Shown here: positions 25,558-34,184 of the stretch, piece after piece
How the letters are laid out: the number at the start of each line of letters is the position of its first letter
Numbering within the stretch: the first letter of the stretch is position 1
The notes under the pieces: model-generated
What the model was told of the DNA's origin: nothing
Database searches by the model: none
What the model saw: only the letters and a program-made list of their open reading frames with translations
NCBI RefSeq assembly: GCF_025847235.1
Contig: NZ_JAOZEW010000002.1
Coordinates: 310,001-374,000 of the forward strand
Source of the DNA: Flavobacterium shii
Lineage (GTDB): Bacteria > Bacteroidota > Bacteroidia > Flavobacteriales > Flavobacteriaceae
Direction of reading: 5' to 3'
DNA: 64,000 bases
Translations under genes and position numbers: made by a program

Positions 25558-26544
25558 ATGAAGAAAAATCTAGCTATTGCATTCGGGGCAGTTTACATGC
25601 TATTTTTTGCGATTCCTTTTCCTATGCTTATATACTATTCTGTTAATGACGAATATGATATTATACCTCTTAAAGAAAAAGATCCTTGGTTGGCATTAAT
25701 CCTTGTATCGGTATCTATAATTCTTTGGTTAATACTTTTTATTGGATATTTCCGTAAATGGATTTTGCAGGTTTTCATTACAAAGAAAATTCTGGAAAGA
25801 GCAAAAATTAAAGGAGTACTACGTGAGGCCAAAATTATAAGTGCCGAAAAAATTTCAAAATCAGGGGCTAAACTCAACACCTACGAACTTGAATTGTTGT
25901 TTAAAAATCTATCTGATACCGAAATCTCACATAAAACAACTATTACCGATGCCAAACCTCATGAACGTCGTTTTGAAATTGGAAAAAAAATAAATTTAAC
26001 ACTCAATAGAGATCCAAAACAACCTCCTTATTTCATTATCTCAACTACAACGGCAAGAATTAACATAGTAAGTCTAGTCTTAAAAATAATAGGCTGGTTA
26101 ATTCTTTTGGCAGCAATAATAGGCTATTATCTCTATTCGTACCAAACTGAAAGTAACGGTATGGGCTGGCGTTTTATGAGTTTTGGTCATCCTTTAATTG
26201 TATGCCCAACTATACTTTTATTCTACAGGTTTCTTGCAAGATTTATCTATAATAAGCTTACTGGGATAAATGACAACAGCATTCTTATAAAATTTAAGGG
26301 AATAAAAACATCTGCAAAATTAATTAGAGCCAGTCAAACCGGAGTTTATATTAATGAACAACCAATGATTCGTTTTGAACTTGAATACACCGATCATCAT
26401 CATCATACTCATAAAAGCAGTTTGAAAAAAATTGTTGGATTACTTGAATTGGACCTTACAAAACAAGAGCAAATAGACATTTTTTATCTACCAGAGGACC
26501 CTAAACAAATTGTCTTTGCGAGTGATTTAAATAATATGATATGA
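25558..26544 (+). CDS. Membrane protein with two DUF3592-like modules
   Basis: A 328-aa protein built of two similar halves. Each has two membrane helices followed by a soluble beta-rich segment ending in a prolyl (L/I)xxDPKQ box: LNRDPKQPPYFI near 158 and YLPEDPKQIVFA near 315. The second soluble part has a HHHHTHK run near 280. The layout resembles DUF3592 envelope proteins, whose function is unknown. Its stop overlaps the start of the following lipoprotein gene by 4 bp (ATGA), so the two are co-translated. Confidence 0.75.
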   Translation: MKKNLAIAFGAVYMLFFAIPFPMLIYYSVNDEYDIIPLKEKDPWLALILVSVSIILWLILFIGYFRKWILQVFITKKILERAKIKGVLREAKIISAEKISKSGAKLNTYELELLFKNLSDTEISHKTTITDAKPHERRFEIGKKINLTLNRDPKQPPYFIISTTTARINIVSLVLKIIGWLILLAAIIGYYLYSYQTESNGMGWRFMSFGHPLIVCPTILLFYRFLARFIYNKLTGINDNSILIKFKGIKTSAKLIRASQTGVYINEQPMIRFELEYTDHHHHTHKSSLKKIVGLLELDLTKQEQIDIFYLPEDPKQIVFASDLNNMI

Positions 26545-27245
26545 AAAAAATAATTATCTTAATAAGTTGCAGTAGCTTCTTTATAAGTTGCGAGCAAATA
26601 TCCAAAAGTATTAATGATACACTCAATCCTAATGATACTTTAGCAAACAGTCAAACTAAAGAGCCGAAAAATGAAACACCCGAAAATACACAACCCGATA
26701 TTCAGACAATTATAAATACTGTAATAGAAAATCATACAACAACTCACACACAACAACATATAGAAAGTAACAGTATAAATTTCTTAACAGATATAAGTGC
26801 GTTACAAAAAGCCGAAGATGCTTTGAAGAAATTGCCTCAATATGCCGGGAAAGAAATTTTTGTTTACTCTACTCTTTATTTTTATGATGATGGAAGGATT
26901 AATGTTATGCTCCAGCATCCTAAAATTCCAAAATATGCAGATCAATATGATTATAAAGATGGTAAATGGTCGGAACCTAAACCTGTCCAATTATCTGTTC
27001 GGGACGATATACAAAATCGTTTAGTTGCACTTAATAAAACCCGTTTTGTGAATGCTGCCAGAGTAACTAAAATTTACAATGAAAAAGCAAAAGAAATTGA
27101 AGGGGCAAAACCTACTACAAGTGTTTATATCTTGATATGGGATAATCAAATACGTTGGTATCCTACAAATATAAATGGTAGTAGAGAAAGATATTCGATA
27201 CAATTTAATGATGATGGGACATTAAAAACATTTAAACAAGACTAG
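26541..27245 (+). CDS. Predicted lipoprotein of unknown function
   Basis: A 234-aa protein with a short signal and lipobox (SFFISC, Cys17), so it is predicted to be lipid-anchored. A Thr/Asn/Glu-rich linker (residues about 20-75) leads to a compact domain containing EDALKKLPQYAGKEIFVYST and LYFYDDGRINVMLQHP. I do not recognise the domain. The ATGA overlap with the upstream membrane-protein gene suggests the two products work together. Confidence 0.75.
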   Translation: MKKIIILISCSSFFISCEQISKSINDTLNPNDTLANSQTKEPKNETPENTQPDIQTIINTVIENHTTTHTQQHIESNSINFLTDISALQKAEDALKKLPQYAGKEIFVYSTLYFYDDGRINVMLQHPKIPKYADQYDYKDGKWSEPKPVQLSVRDDIQNRLVALNKTRFVNAARVTKIYNEKAKEIEGAKPTTSVYILIWDNQIRWYPTNINGSRERYSIQFNDDGTLKTFKQD

Positions 27246-27311
27246 ATTTTTCATTCCAAACTGTAAACTAAACTTATTTTATCAAACAGTTTTTACATAA
27301 TCTTAAAAGCA

Positions 27312-28028
27312 ATGATAGAAAATTTGCCTGTATATATTTCAATGATTTTCGGACTAACTACAGCTGCGACACTCTTACTATTTTATTCGGCTGTCAAAAA
27401 ATCTCGTTTAGAAACTACACAAAGAAATGCAAATCTAATTTTTTCGGGTTTGATAATCTGGTTGGTAATTCAAGCAATTTTAACTTTGAAAAGCGTGTAT
27501 AATTCGGACACAAATTCAATTCCTCCAAAGATTTTATTGTTTGGGATTTTACCTCCTGTTCTAACAATCATTTTTCTTTTTTCGATACAAAAAGGAAGAA
27601 CATTTATTGACAATTTACCATTGATAAATTTAACTTATCTAAACATTGTAAGAATTCCTGTTGAGCTTGTTTTATTAGGTCTTTTTTTGAATAATACAAT
27701 TCCACAATTAATGACTTTCGAAGGGCGAAACTTTGATATAATCGCTGGAATTACAGCACCGTTTATTGCCTATTTTGGATTCACAAAAGCTAAAATAAAT
27801 AAGAAAATCATTCTGGTATGGAACTTTATTTGCCTTGCTCTTTTATTGAATATAGTTATTAATGCATTATTATCTACTCCATCTCCATTACAAAAGTTTG
27901 CATTTGATCAACCAAACATCGCAATCTTAAATTTCCCATTTAGTTGGTTACCTACATTTATTGTTCCTATCGTTTTATTTGGACATTTAGCTTCAATTAG
28001 ACAGCTCATAAAACGAAAAATTGTCTAA
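27312..28028 (+). CDS. Multi-pass membrane protein of unknown function
   Basis: A 238-aa protein with about seven hydrophobic segments and short loops (for example TTAATLLLFYSAVKKSR and ILLFGILPPVLTIIFLF), ending in RQLIKRKIV. No conserved charged motif stands out. It lies 66 nt after the lipoprotein gene on the same strand but has its own leader; a link to that operon is uncertain. Integral membrane location is clear, function is not. Confidence 0.7.
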   Translation: MIENLPVYISMIFGLTTAATLLLFYSAVKKSRLETTQRNANLIFSGLIIWLVIQAILTLKSVYNSDTNSIPPKILLFGILPPVLTIIFLFSIQKGRTFIDNLPLINLTYLNIVRIPVELVLLGLFLNNTIPQLMTFEGRNFDIIAGITAPFIAYFGFTKAKINKKIILVWNFICLALLLNIVINALLSTPSPLQKFAFDQPNIAILNFPFSWLPTFIVPIVLFGHLASIRQLIKRKIV

Positions 28029-28070
28029 CGATTTCATAAAAGCTAACTATATAAGTTTCAATTAGCATAA

Positions 28071-28535
28071 TCATCTTAATTTCAATTTCAACCCTTCATG
28101 ACTTGGTATAAAACCGAGTTTTTCATAGAATTTAATAGCCTCTAATCTTCTTTTATCAGATGTTAATTGAATTAAGTTACAACCTTTTTCTTTTGCACGA
28201 TTAATTGCATACACAAATACTCTTGTGCCTATTCCTTGTCCTCTATATTTAGAGTGTGTTCTTACAGCTTCAATTTGAGCTCTTAATGCGCCTTCAAAAT
28301 TTAGATATTGAATAAATGTTAACTGAAATGTTGCCACTTTAGCCCCATTCAGCTCCACAATAGTTAGCTCTTGATTTGGATCTTCCTGAATTTTTTTAAA
28401 GGCATTTATATATTTATCAGAAACTATAGCAGTAGCATTTTCCCTCTCGGCTCCATAAACATCATCTGCAAGCATGCTAATTATTTCCAGTAAATCATCT
28501 ATTGTTGCAAGTCGAAATGTAAGATCTGTATTCAT
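28071..28535 (-). CDS. GNAT-family N-acetyltransferase
   Basis: A 154-aa single-domain acetyltransferase. The acetyl-CoA pyrophosphate loop is VRTHSKYRGQGIGTRVFVYA (the R/QxxGxG/A motif near 95-105), and the C-terminal AIKFYEKLGFIPSHEGLKL is the usual GNAT end. It transfers an acetyl group from acetyl-CoA to an amine in the cytoplasm; the acceptor is unknown. It is a single gene facing the 27.3 kb membrane-protein gene. Confidence 0.92.
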   Translation of the reverse strand: MNTDLTFRLATIDDLLEIISMLADDVYGAERENATAIVSDKYINAFKKIQEDPNQELTIVELNGAKVATFQLTFIQYLNFEGALRAQIEAVRTHSKYRGQGIGTRVFVYAINRAKEKGCNLIQLTSDKRRLEAIKFYEKLGFIPSHEGLKLKLR

Positions 28536-28740
28536 AATTGAGAATATTTTTTATAAGTAGACACTATTGTCTGGCTAAGTTCTTGTTGTAATATAAAACT
28601 TCTCATTGTTTATTACAATAAAACAGCAGAGTCACAATGTTAAGTTTTATAAATTGTTGTCTTTCGGTCTTGACTGGATTTTAAATATTTTGCACACTAC
28701 AATATAAATCCGCAAGGAGTTAATTCTCTTACCAAGCCTT

Positions 28741-30963
28741 TTATTCTTTCTTATTTTTAAGGTTTTCGTCAAAATAACGACATATTGCATCGGTTACATA
28801 CTTTTCGCCTTCTAGATAATGTGTTCTTCCCGGTAGCAACAACAGGTCGTATGGCTTATCTGCTTTAATTAACGCATCAATCATTCTTATGGTTGTCGAA
28901 AGTGGTGCATTGATATCGCTTGTACCATGAATAAAAAGTAATTTCCCCTTTAGATTTGCTGCATGATTTGTATTTGTTCCAAATTCATAACCTGCCTTAT
29001 TATCGCTTGGCAATTTCATGTAGAGTTCATTTATCTCTGCACCCTCTGTAAGTTCTCCCGGGGCCGAAGCAATGCCTACACGATATATATCTGGCGCCAT
29101 CAACATAGCACGAATAGCATAATAACCTCCCCACGAGTGCCCATAAATCCCTATTCGTTTCATATCCATAAAAGGGTGTTTATCCCCAAGTTGTTTTAGT
29201 GCTGCTACACGATCGGCTATTTCATACTTGCCTATATTTTCATAAACGACATCTTGAAACGCCTTACTCCTTTCGGTTGATCCTCGGGTATCGATCATGA
29301 TTGTGATATAACCAAGCTGTGCTAATGCCTGAGCATTTACAGCCAGCCCTGTAGATGGCATAAATCCGTGGGGTACAACGCTCATAAAGGGACCTGCATA
29401 AACAAATTCAATTACAGGATATTTTTTGGTAGGATCAAAATCATACGGCTTATACATGATTCCGTACAAATCTGTCACGCCATCATCTGCTTTAACTACA
29501 AAACTTTCCGGAGGATTAAATCCAATAGCTTGTAATTTACTAATATCTGTTGTTCTTAGTGCTTGTAAAAATTTCCCATCTGTACTACGTAACTCAACCG
29601 AATAAGGATGTTCCGGACTAGAATATCTATCGATGAAATAGCTGCCAGATGGTGAAAACTGTAAATAATTATGTAATCCCTTTGCTTCGGTTAATTTTTT
29701 GAAGTTTTCCCCCTTAAAATCAACTCTGTAAAGATTCGTAGAATAGAGATTCGTTTCACCATTGGCAGTAAAATAAATCCAATTTGCTTTTTCATCAACC
29801 TTAACCACACCAGTAACTGGAAAATCACCAGTAGTTAAACGACATAAAAGCTTTCCATCCATTCCGTAGAGATAAAGATGTTTCCATCCGTCTCTTTCAG
29901 AAATCCATATAAATTTATTACCACCTTTTAACGGTGTAAACTGCTTTTTCCAGTTGCTAATTAAAAAGTCCAATCCACCAACAAACGTTTTTTGTTCCTC
30001 AACAAGAATCACCCTGCTTACTCCTGTATTTGCATTGGCAGCAAGTAATTCTAATTTATTTCCAAGACGACTTAAACGCATAAAAAGTACTTCGGAGCCA
30101 TCGGGTCTCCATCCTAATGGAAAAACATATTGTTGAGAATCCATTCCTAGATCTATCTTTACTTGTTTCTTTGAGCTTGCATTAAGCACAAAAAGTTCGG
30201 GTATTTCTATTGCTCCGCCTGTTTTGGCATATACATTATAATCAACGGTTTCAATTGGTGTTGAATAATTGATCACTGGCAAATGATGTACCTTACGCCC
30301 GTCTGACCTTTTTACAAACAACAACTTGCCATCTGGCGACCATGCATTGGGCTGAACATCCCAAGGATAATCATCGGCACCATCAAAAGTAAGCTGTGCT
30401 TTTTTGGGATTTATTGAATCTCCAAGCCACAGATTATTATCTTTAATAGAAACATTACTTTTTTTATCTGGGGAAGGTATCTGTGAAGGCAATAATTTAA
30501 TAGCTTCTTTAATTTCTTTAACAGGTACTATTTTATAATCATTTAAATTTAACTGAAATTTTTTTCCCTCGACAACAAACTGTATCGGACCGTTTTCGTT
30601 TTCGTTAACGAAAGTAAAATCGGTAAAAGGAATTCCCTTATTTATAGGCTCATTGTCGAGAAATGGTCTTAAACTATTTCGAAGATGTTCTTTATCGAAA
30701 AAAACTTTCTTAGTATTCTTTTTAGGATCAACCAGATAAATCACAGTATTCTCGGGAGTTCCTCCGGCAAACCAAAACCGATTCCCATCTGCATACCAAT
30801 GTGGAGTAACTGTACTACCCTGAACAAGTGCGAAAAATTTGAGATAGCTTTCATATCTGTCTGTATTGGTTATTTTGTCATTAATTTGACCATAAGTAAT
30901 TGATGTCGAAAACATCAATATCATGCCTATAACCAAGGCAAAAAATCTGGAACGAAATTTCAT
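28741..30963 (-). CDS. S9B dipeptidyl peptidase IV-type serine peptidase
   Basis: A 740-aa exported peptidase. A signal peptide (FFALVIGMILMFSTSITYG) is followed by the DPP IV beta-propeller (about 60-480, with repeated WSPDGKLLFVKRSDG-like blades) and a C-terminal alpha/beta hydrolase. The catalytic triad is Ser610 in GHSWGGYY, Asp683 in HGTSDINAP, and His715 in GRTHYLEG. Members of this family remove X-Pro or similar dipeptides from peptide N-termini in the periplasm. The double-Glu motif of strict DPP IV was not located with confidence, so exact specificity is open. A MarR gene lies 53 nt upstream on the same strand. Confidence 0.92.
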   Translation of the reverse strand: MKFRSRFFALVIGMILMFSTSITYGQINDKITNTDRYESYLKFFALVQGSTVTPHWYADGNRFWFAGGTPENTVIYLVDPKKNTKKVFFDKEHLRNSLRPFLDNEPINKGIPFTDFTFVNENENGPIQFVVEGKKFQLNLNDYKIVPVKEIKEAIKLLPSQIPSPDKKSNVSIKDNNLWLGDSINPKKAQLTFDGADDYPWDVQPNAWSPDGKLLFVKRSDGRKVHHLPVINYSTPIETVDYNVYAKTGGAIEIPELFVLNASSKKQVKIDLGMDSQQYVFPLGWRPDGSEVLFMRLSRLGNKLELLAANANTGVSRVILVEEQKTFVGGLDFLISNWKKQFTPLKGGNKFIWISERDGWKHLYLYGMDGKLLCRLTTGDFPVTGVVKVDEKANWIYFTANGETNLYSTNLYRVDFKGENFKKLTEAKGLHNYLQFSPSGSYFIDRYSSPEHPYSVELRSTDGKFLQALRTTDISKLQAIGFNPPESFVVKADDGVTDLYGIMYKPYDFDPTKKYPVIEFVYAGPFMSVVPHGFMPSTGLAVNAQALAQLGYITIMIDTRGSTERSKAFQDVVYENIGKYEIADRVAALKQLGDKHPFMDMKRIGIYGHSWGGYYAIRAMLMAPDIYRVGIASAPGELTEGAEINELYMKLPSDNKAGYEFGTNTNHAANLKGKLLFIHGTSDINAPLSTTIRMIDALIKADKPYDLLLLPGRTHYLEGEKYVTDAICRYFDENLKNKKE

Positions 30964-31015
30964 GTATATTGATTTAATAGATTAAAAAAAACACTTTAAG
31001 TTCAAGTAAATAAGA

Positions 31016-31453
31016 CTAGCCTTTAGTCCTGCAATTTGCAGTTATCTTTTGGAGTATATTCTTCAATAATTCCATTTCCTCGACAGAAACCCCTTCGATA
31101 GCATTTTTTCGGTTTAAATCGACAATCGGCTCAATCTTAGTCAATGTATCTTTTCCAAATTCTGTTAGGCTCAAATCAAATCTTCGCCTGTCCTCTGAAT
31201 TAAAATCTCTTTTTAAAAAATCTCTTTTAACCAAAAGTTCAATAATCCTTGTTATAGATGCATGATCCTTAAAAGCTCTTCTCGAAATTTCTTTCTGTGA
31301 TATACCCGGATTTTCCTGAATGATATTAAGGATTAACCCTTGATCTATGGTAATATCATAACCTTCATCATTAATATTCTTCTGGGCAAACTGTCGGTAT
31401 GATTTGATCGATTCTTCTATGTTGTAGAAAATAGTCTGTTCTGGTTTTGCCAT
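31016..31453 (-). CDS. MarR-family transcriptional regulator
   Basis: A 145-aa winged-helix regulator. ENPGISQKEISRRAFKDHAS then ITRIIELLVKRDFLKRDFNS and EDRRRFDLSLTEFGKD are the recognition helix and wing (DxRR) of MarR. The frame is open 30 codons further upstream, but the promoter boxes lie inside that stretch, so the ATG at 31453 is the start. A perfect 10-bp palindrome sits between the -33 and -7 boxes, as expected for autorepression. The DPP IV gene lies directly downstream on the same strand and may be co-regulated. Confidence 0.9.
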   Translation of the reverse strand: MAKPEQTIFYNIEESIKSYRQFAQKNINDEGYDITIDQGLILNIIQENPGISQKEISRRAFKDHASITRIIELLVKRDFLKRDFNSEDRRRFDLSLTEFGKDTLTKIEPIVDLNRKNAIEGVSVEEMELLKNILQKITANCRTKG

Positions 31454-31473
31454 AATTTTAATTTTAATTGATA

Positions 31474-31505
31474 CAAATATAATTGATATATCACTTATAT
31501 GCAAA
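31474..31505 (-). promoter_or_regulatory. Promoter with embedded palindromic operator for the MarR gene
   Basis: On the minus strand TTTG (31505-31502), a 20-nt spacer and TATATTTG (31481-31474) match the Bacteroidota consensus exactly. TGATATATCA (31484-31493), a perfect palindrome, fills the spacer next to the -7 box and is the best candidate MarR operator. Confidence 0.7.
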
Positions 31506-31584
31506 TAAAATAAATACTCAATAGGCAAACCGCTATAAAACACCCGATTATCATTAGCCTAGCTAAAACATTTTAAGCAAAAAA

Positions 31585-31609
31585 AAAGATGCTCAATGTG
31601 AGCATCTTT
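31585..31609 (-). terminator. Terminator of the NfeD-flotillin unit
   Basis: AAAGATGCTCA and TGAGCATCTTT form an 11-bp perfect stem with a 3-nt loop. On the minus strand it is followed by a run of T, 80 nt after the flotillin stop. Confidence 0.85.
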
Positions 31610-31687
31610 AAATAGGTAGTTTAATTTTTTAACTATTTTTCTTTAATTAAATATAGTATTAATAGTATGAGAGTATATACTCAATCC

Positions 31688-33205
31688 TTATTTTCCTTGG
31701 TTTTCGTCTTTTTTAATTACTGGTTCTTCGGCAATTTCTGCTCCTTTTAAATACGCTGGTAAATTTAATCCAGCCATATTAAACAAGTCATTAAGTGGCG
31801 GGACTGTTTTCATCATTCCCGAAACAAAATTTGCGGTAGATGAATTTCCATTTTCTCCATTTCCGTTTCCAGAATCCCAAACAGTAATTTTATCAATTTT
31901 AATGTTTTTAACTGCTTCTACCTGTGTTCTTACAAGTTCTGGTAGTTTTTCTAATAAAAGTAACTGGAATGCTTTACTTGGATCTCCACCAGCTGCAGCA
32001 ACAACTTCTTTATAACCTTGAGCCTGTTTTGTTAATATTTCGAAAAGTCCATTTGCTTCAGCTTCCATTTTGGCAAAAATTGCATCGGCTTCTCCTTTTG
32101 CATTTTCTCTTATAGTTTCTGCCTGTGCCTGTGCCTCGATGATTGCTCGTTGTTTATCAATTTCGGCATGAATTACAATATTGGCAATTTGTGTAGAACG
32201 TTCTCTTTCCGAACGTGCCAATTCGGCTTTTTGTTCTGCGACATAAGACTCTTCCAAAGCTCTTGCCTGCTGCACTTTTTCGGCAGTTATAGCAATACGT
32301 AAAGATTCGGCTTCTTTTTCTCTACGTAGTGCTTCAGAGTTTGCAATGGCAATCTTCGCCTGATTTTCTCCTTCTATAGCAATTGCATTTGCTTCGGATG
32401 TTTTAACCCTTGTATCTCTTTCTGCTTCTGCCTTTCCAATGGTTTCATCCTTTGTGGCTGTAGCTATACTTATTTCTCTGTCTTTTTGAGTAATAGCAAT
32501 CTTTACATCTCTATCTCTATGAGTTTCGGCTATTTGAGTATCTTTTTCTCTATCGGCCAATGCCTTACCGATTTCACCCATTTTCTCTTGTTCTGCAACA
32601 CTAATCTTTGCTTCGTTAATCGCTTTTGCAGCAGCTTCTTTTCCTAATGCTTCAATGTAACCCGATTCATCTTTAATATCCGTAACGTTTACGTTAATTA
32701 ATTTTAAACCAATTTTTTTAAGTTCACTATCAACATTTTTCGAAATATTATCAAGGAATTTATCACGATCCGAATTGATTTCCTCAATTGTCATTGTAGC
32801 AATTACCAAACGCAACTGTCCAAATAAAATATCTTTGGCTAATTCCTGAATTTGTTCTGATGATAAGCCCAAAAGTCTTTCGGCAGCAGTATTCATACTA
32901 TCCGTTTCGGTAGAAATAGCAATTGTAAAACGACACGGAACATCTACTCTAATATTTTGGCGACTTAATGCATTTGTTAAATTTGCCTCAATTGATAAAG
33001 GCTTCAAATCTAAGAATGCAAAATCTTGTATTACCGGCCAGATAAAAGCTCCTCCACCATGAACACATTTTGCAGATGTACCACCTGTACGTCCATAAAT
33101 AACCAATATTTTATCGGATGGGCAACGCTTATATCTTGATACTAATGATGAAATTGTTACGAAGAAAACTATTGCCGCAACTACAATGACTATTATTGGT
33201 GTCAT
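31688..33205 (-). CDS. Flotillin (SPFH/band 7 protein, FloT/YuaG type)
   Basis: A 505-aa protein with an N-terminal membrane helix (PIIVIVVAAIVFFVTISSLV) and an SPFH domain (about 30-200: CPSDKILVIYGRTGG, RQNIRVDVPCRFTIAI). A long Ala/Glu/Lys coiled coil (about 210-390) has the EA-repeats that define flotillins. The C-terminus contains LLLLEKLPELVRTQVEAVKN. Flotillins form membrane scaffolds on the cytoplasmic face and organise microdomains. The preceding NfeD gene is 10 nt away, the classic YuaF-YuaG arrangement. Confidence 0.94.
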   Translation of the reverse strand: MTPIIVIVVAAIVFFVTISSLVSRYKRCPSDKILVIYGRTGGTSAKCVHGGGAFIWPVIQDFAFLDLKPLSIEANLTNALSRQNIRVDVPCRFTIAISTETDSMNTAAERLLGLSSEQIQELAKDILFGQLRLVIATMTIEEINSDRDKFLDNISKNVDSELKKIGLKLINVNVTDIKDESGYIEALGKEAAAKAINEAKISVAEQEKMGEIGKALADREKDTQIAETHRDRDVKIAITQKDREISIATATKDETIGKAEAERDTRVKTSEANAIAIEGENQAKIAIANSEALRREKEAESLRIAITAEKVQQARALEESYVAEQKAELARSERERSTQIANIVIHAEIDKQRAIIEAQAQAETIRENAKGEADAIFAKMEAEANGLFEILTKQAQGYKEVVAAAGGDPSKAFQLLLLEKLPELVRTQVEAVKNIKIDKITVWDSGNGNGENGNSSTANFVSGMMKTVPPLNDLFNMAGLNLPAYLKGAEIAEEPVIKKDENQGK

Positions 33206-33215
33206 ATTGAATAAA

Positions 33216-33782
33216 TTAAATTGTTTCTACTATTAAAATGTTATTATCTTCTATCCTTACTACTTTTACTATTGCACCCGATGGAATTTTATCTTTCTCG
33301 GTCATTGCTGCCAATTCGTGAAATGCTCCATTTACACTAATCATAATTTTACCCTTCCCTTGTTTATTTTCGGGAATTGTCAAATAAACCTCAGCTGTTT
33401 TATTTAATGTATTTATGATTCTAAAAGAATTGTCTTCGGCTAATTTTTGTATTTGTCTAATAATGATAAAAAACAAAAAAACAAACGTAATTCCAACTGC
33501 CAAGGATAAAATTACAAGTAAAAGTTTATTGGATATCGTTGTATAAAAAGAGATTCCTGTCCAACTAAATCCTAAAAGAAAATTAATTAAATTTCTCAAA
33601 GAAAATAATTGAAATGGTGCATCTGCTCCACCTAAGTCTCCATCAAAATCGGGCTCAAGCCCATCCATTGAGTCAGCTCCAACAAACGTCATTATGGTTT
33701 GAACAACAAAAATTAAGCTTGCTGGTATTGCTACAAACCAAAAAGTTCTAAGTAAAGGATCTAAATTCTCTAGTATTTCCAT
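33216..33782 (-). CDS. NfeD-like membrane protein (YuaF type), partner of flotillin
   Basis: A 188-aa membrane protein with three or four helices in the first 125 residues and a C-terminal OB-fold-like domain (TAEVYLTIPENKQGKGKIMI, then IPSGAIVKVVRIEDNNILIV), as in NfeD/YuaF. The ATG at 33782 is preferred to a TTG three codons upstream. The genes of this family sit next to flotillins and their products co-localise with them. It forms a two-gene unit with the 31688 gene. Confidence 0.88.
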   Translation of the reverse strand: MEILENLDPLLRTFWFVAIPASLIFVVQTIMTFVGADSMDGLEPDFDGDLGGADAPFQLFSLRNLINFLLGFSWTGISFYTTISNKLLLVILSLAVGITFVFLFFIIIRQIQKLAEDNSFRIINTLNKTAEVYLTIPENKQGKGKIMISVNGAFHELAAMTEKDKIPSGAIVKVVRIEDNNILIVETI

Positions 33783-34184
33783 AGTTGTCAAATTTTCTAG
33801 TTAAAAAACATATTAATCTTATGATCCAAATTACAAGTTGAACTTACTTTTTATCTAAAATTAATTCAGGCAAAATACAAACTATTTTAATCAATAAAAA
33901 CAATAATAAGATTTTAATATATAAGAATATGCTTTTATTTTGATTCAATTTAAATAAAACAATCTAATCATTTAGTAATCCGAAGATTAATAAAAATAGG
34001 TTCTGAGATTCAGAGAGGCTAAGGAACAAAGGTTTTCTGTAGAGACACAGAGCAGTATGTTTTAGTTTCAGAGATGCAAAAGTTTCCTGTACAGAAATAA
34101 CCTCATCAAGTATGCCAAGCAAGCATAAAAACAAAAAAGCCACTTGTCTTTCGACAAATGGCTTTTAAAATCTAATTAAAATAT
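33783..34184. other. Gene-free 402 bp between the adhesin and the NfeD gene
   Basis: The stretch holds the terminator of the 34185 gene at 34133-34166 and an AT-rich upstream region for the NfeD gene. An imprecise purine-rich segment (33995-34110, with CAGAGAGGCTAAGGAACAAA-like words) resembles decayed intergenic repeat. No coding frame is convincing. Confidence 0.6.
34133..34166 (-). terminator. Terminator of the large adhesin gene
   Basis: AAGCCACTTGTC, loop TTTC, GACAAATGGCTT (one mismatch). On the minus strand it is followed by TTTTTTGTTTTT, 19 nt after the gene's stop. Confidence 0.85.
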
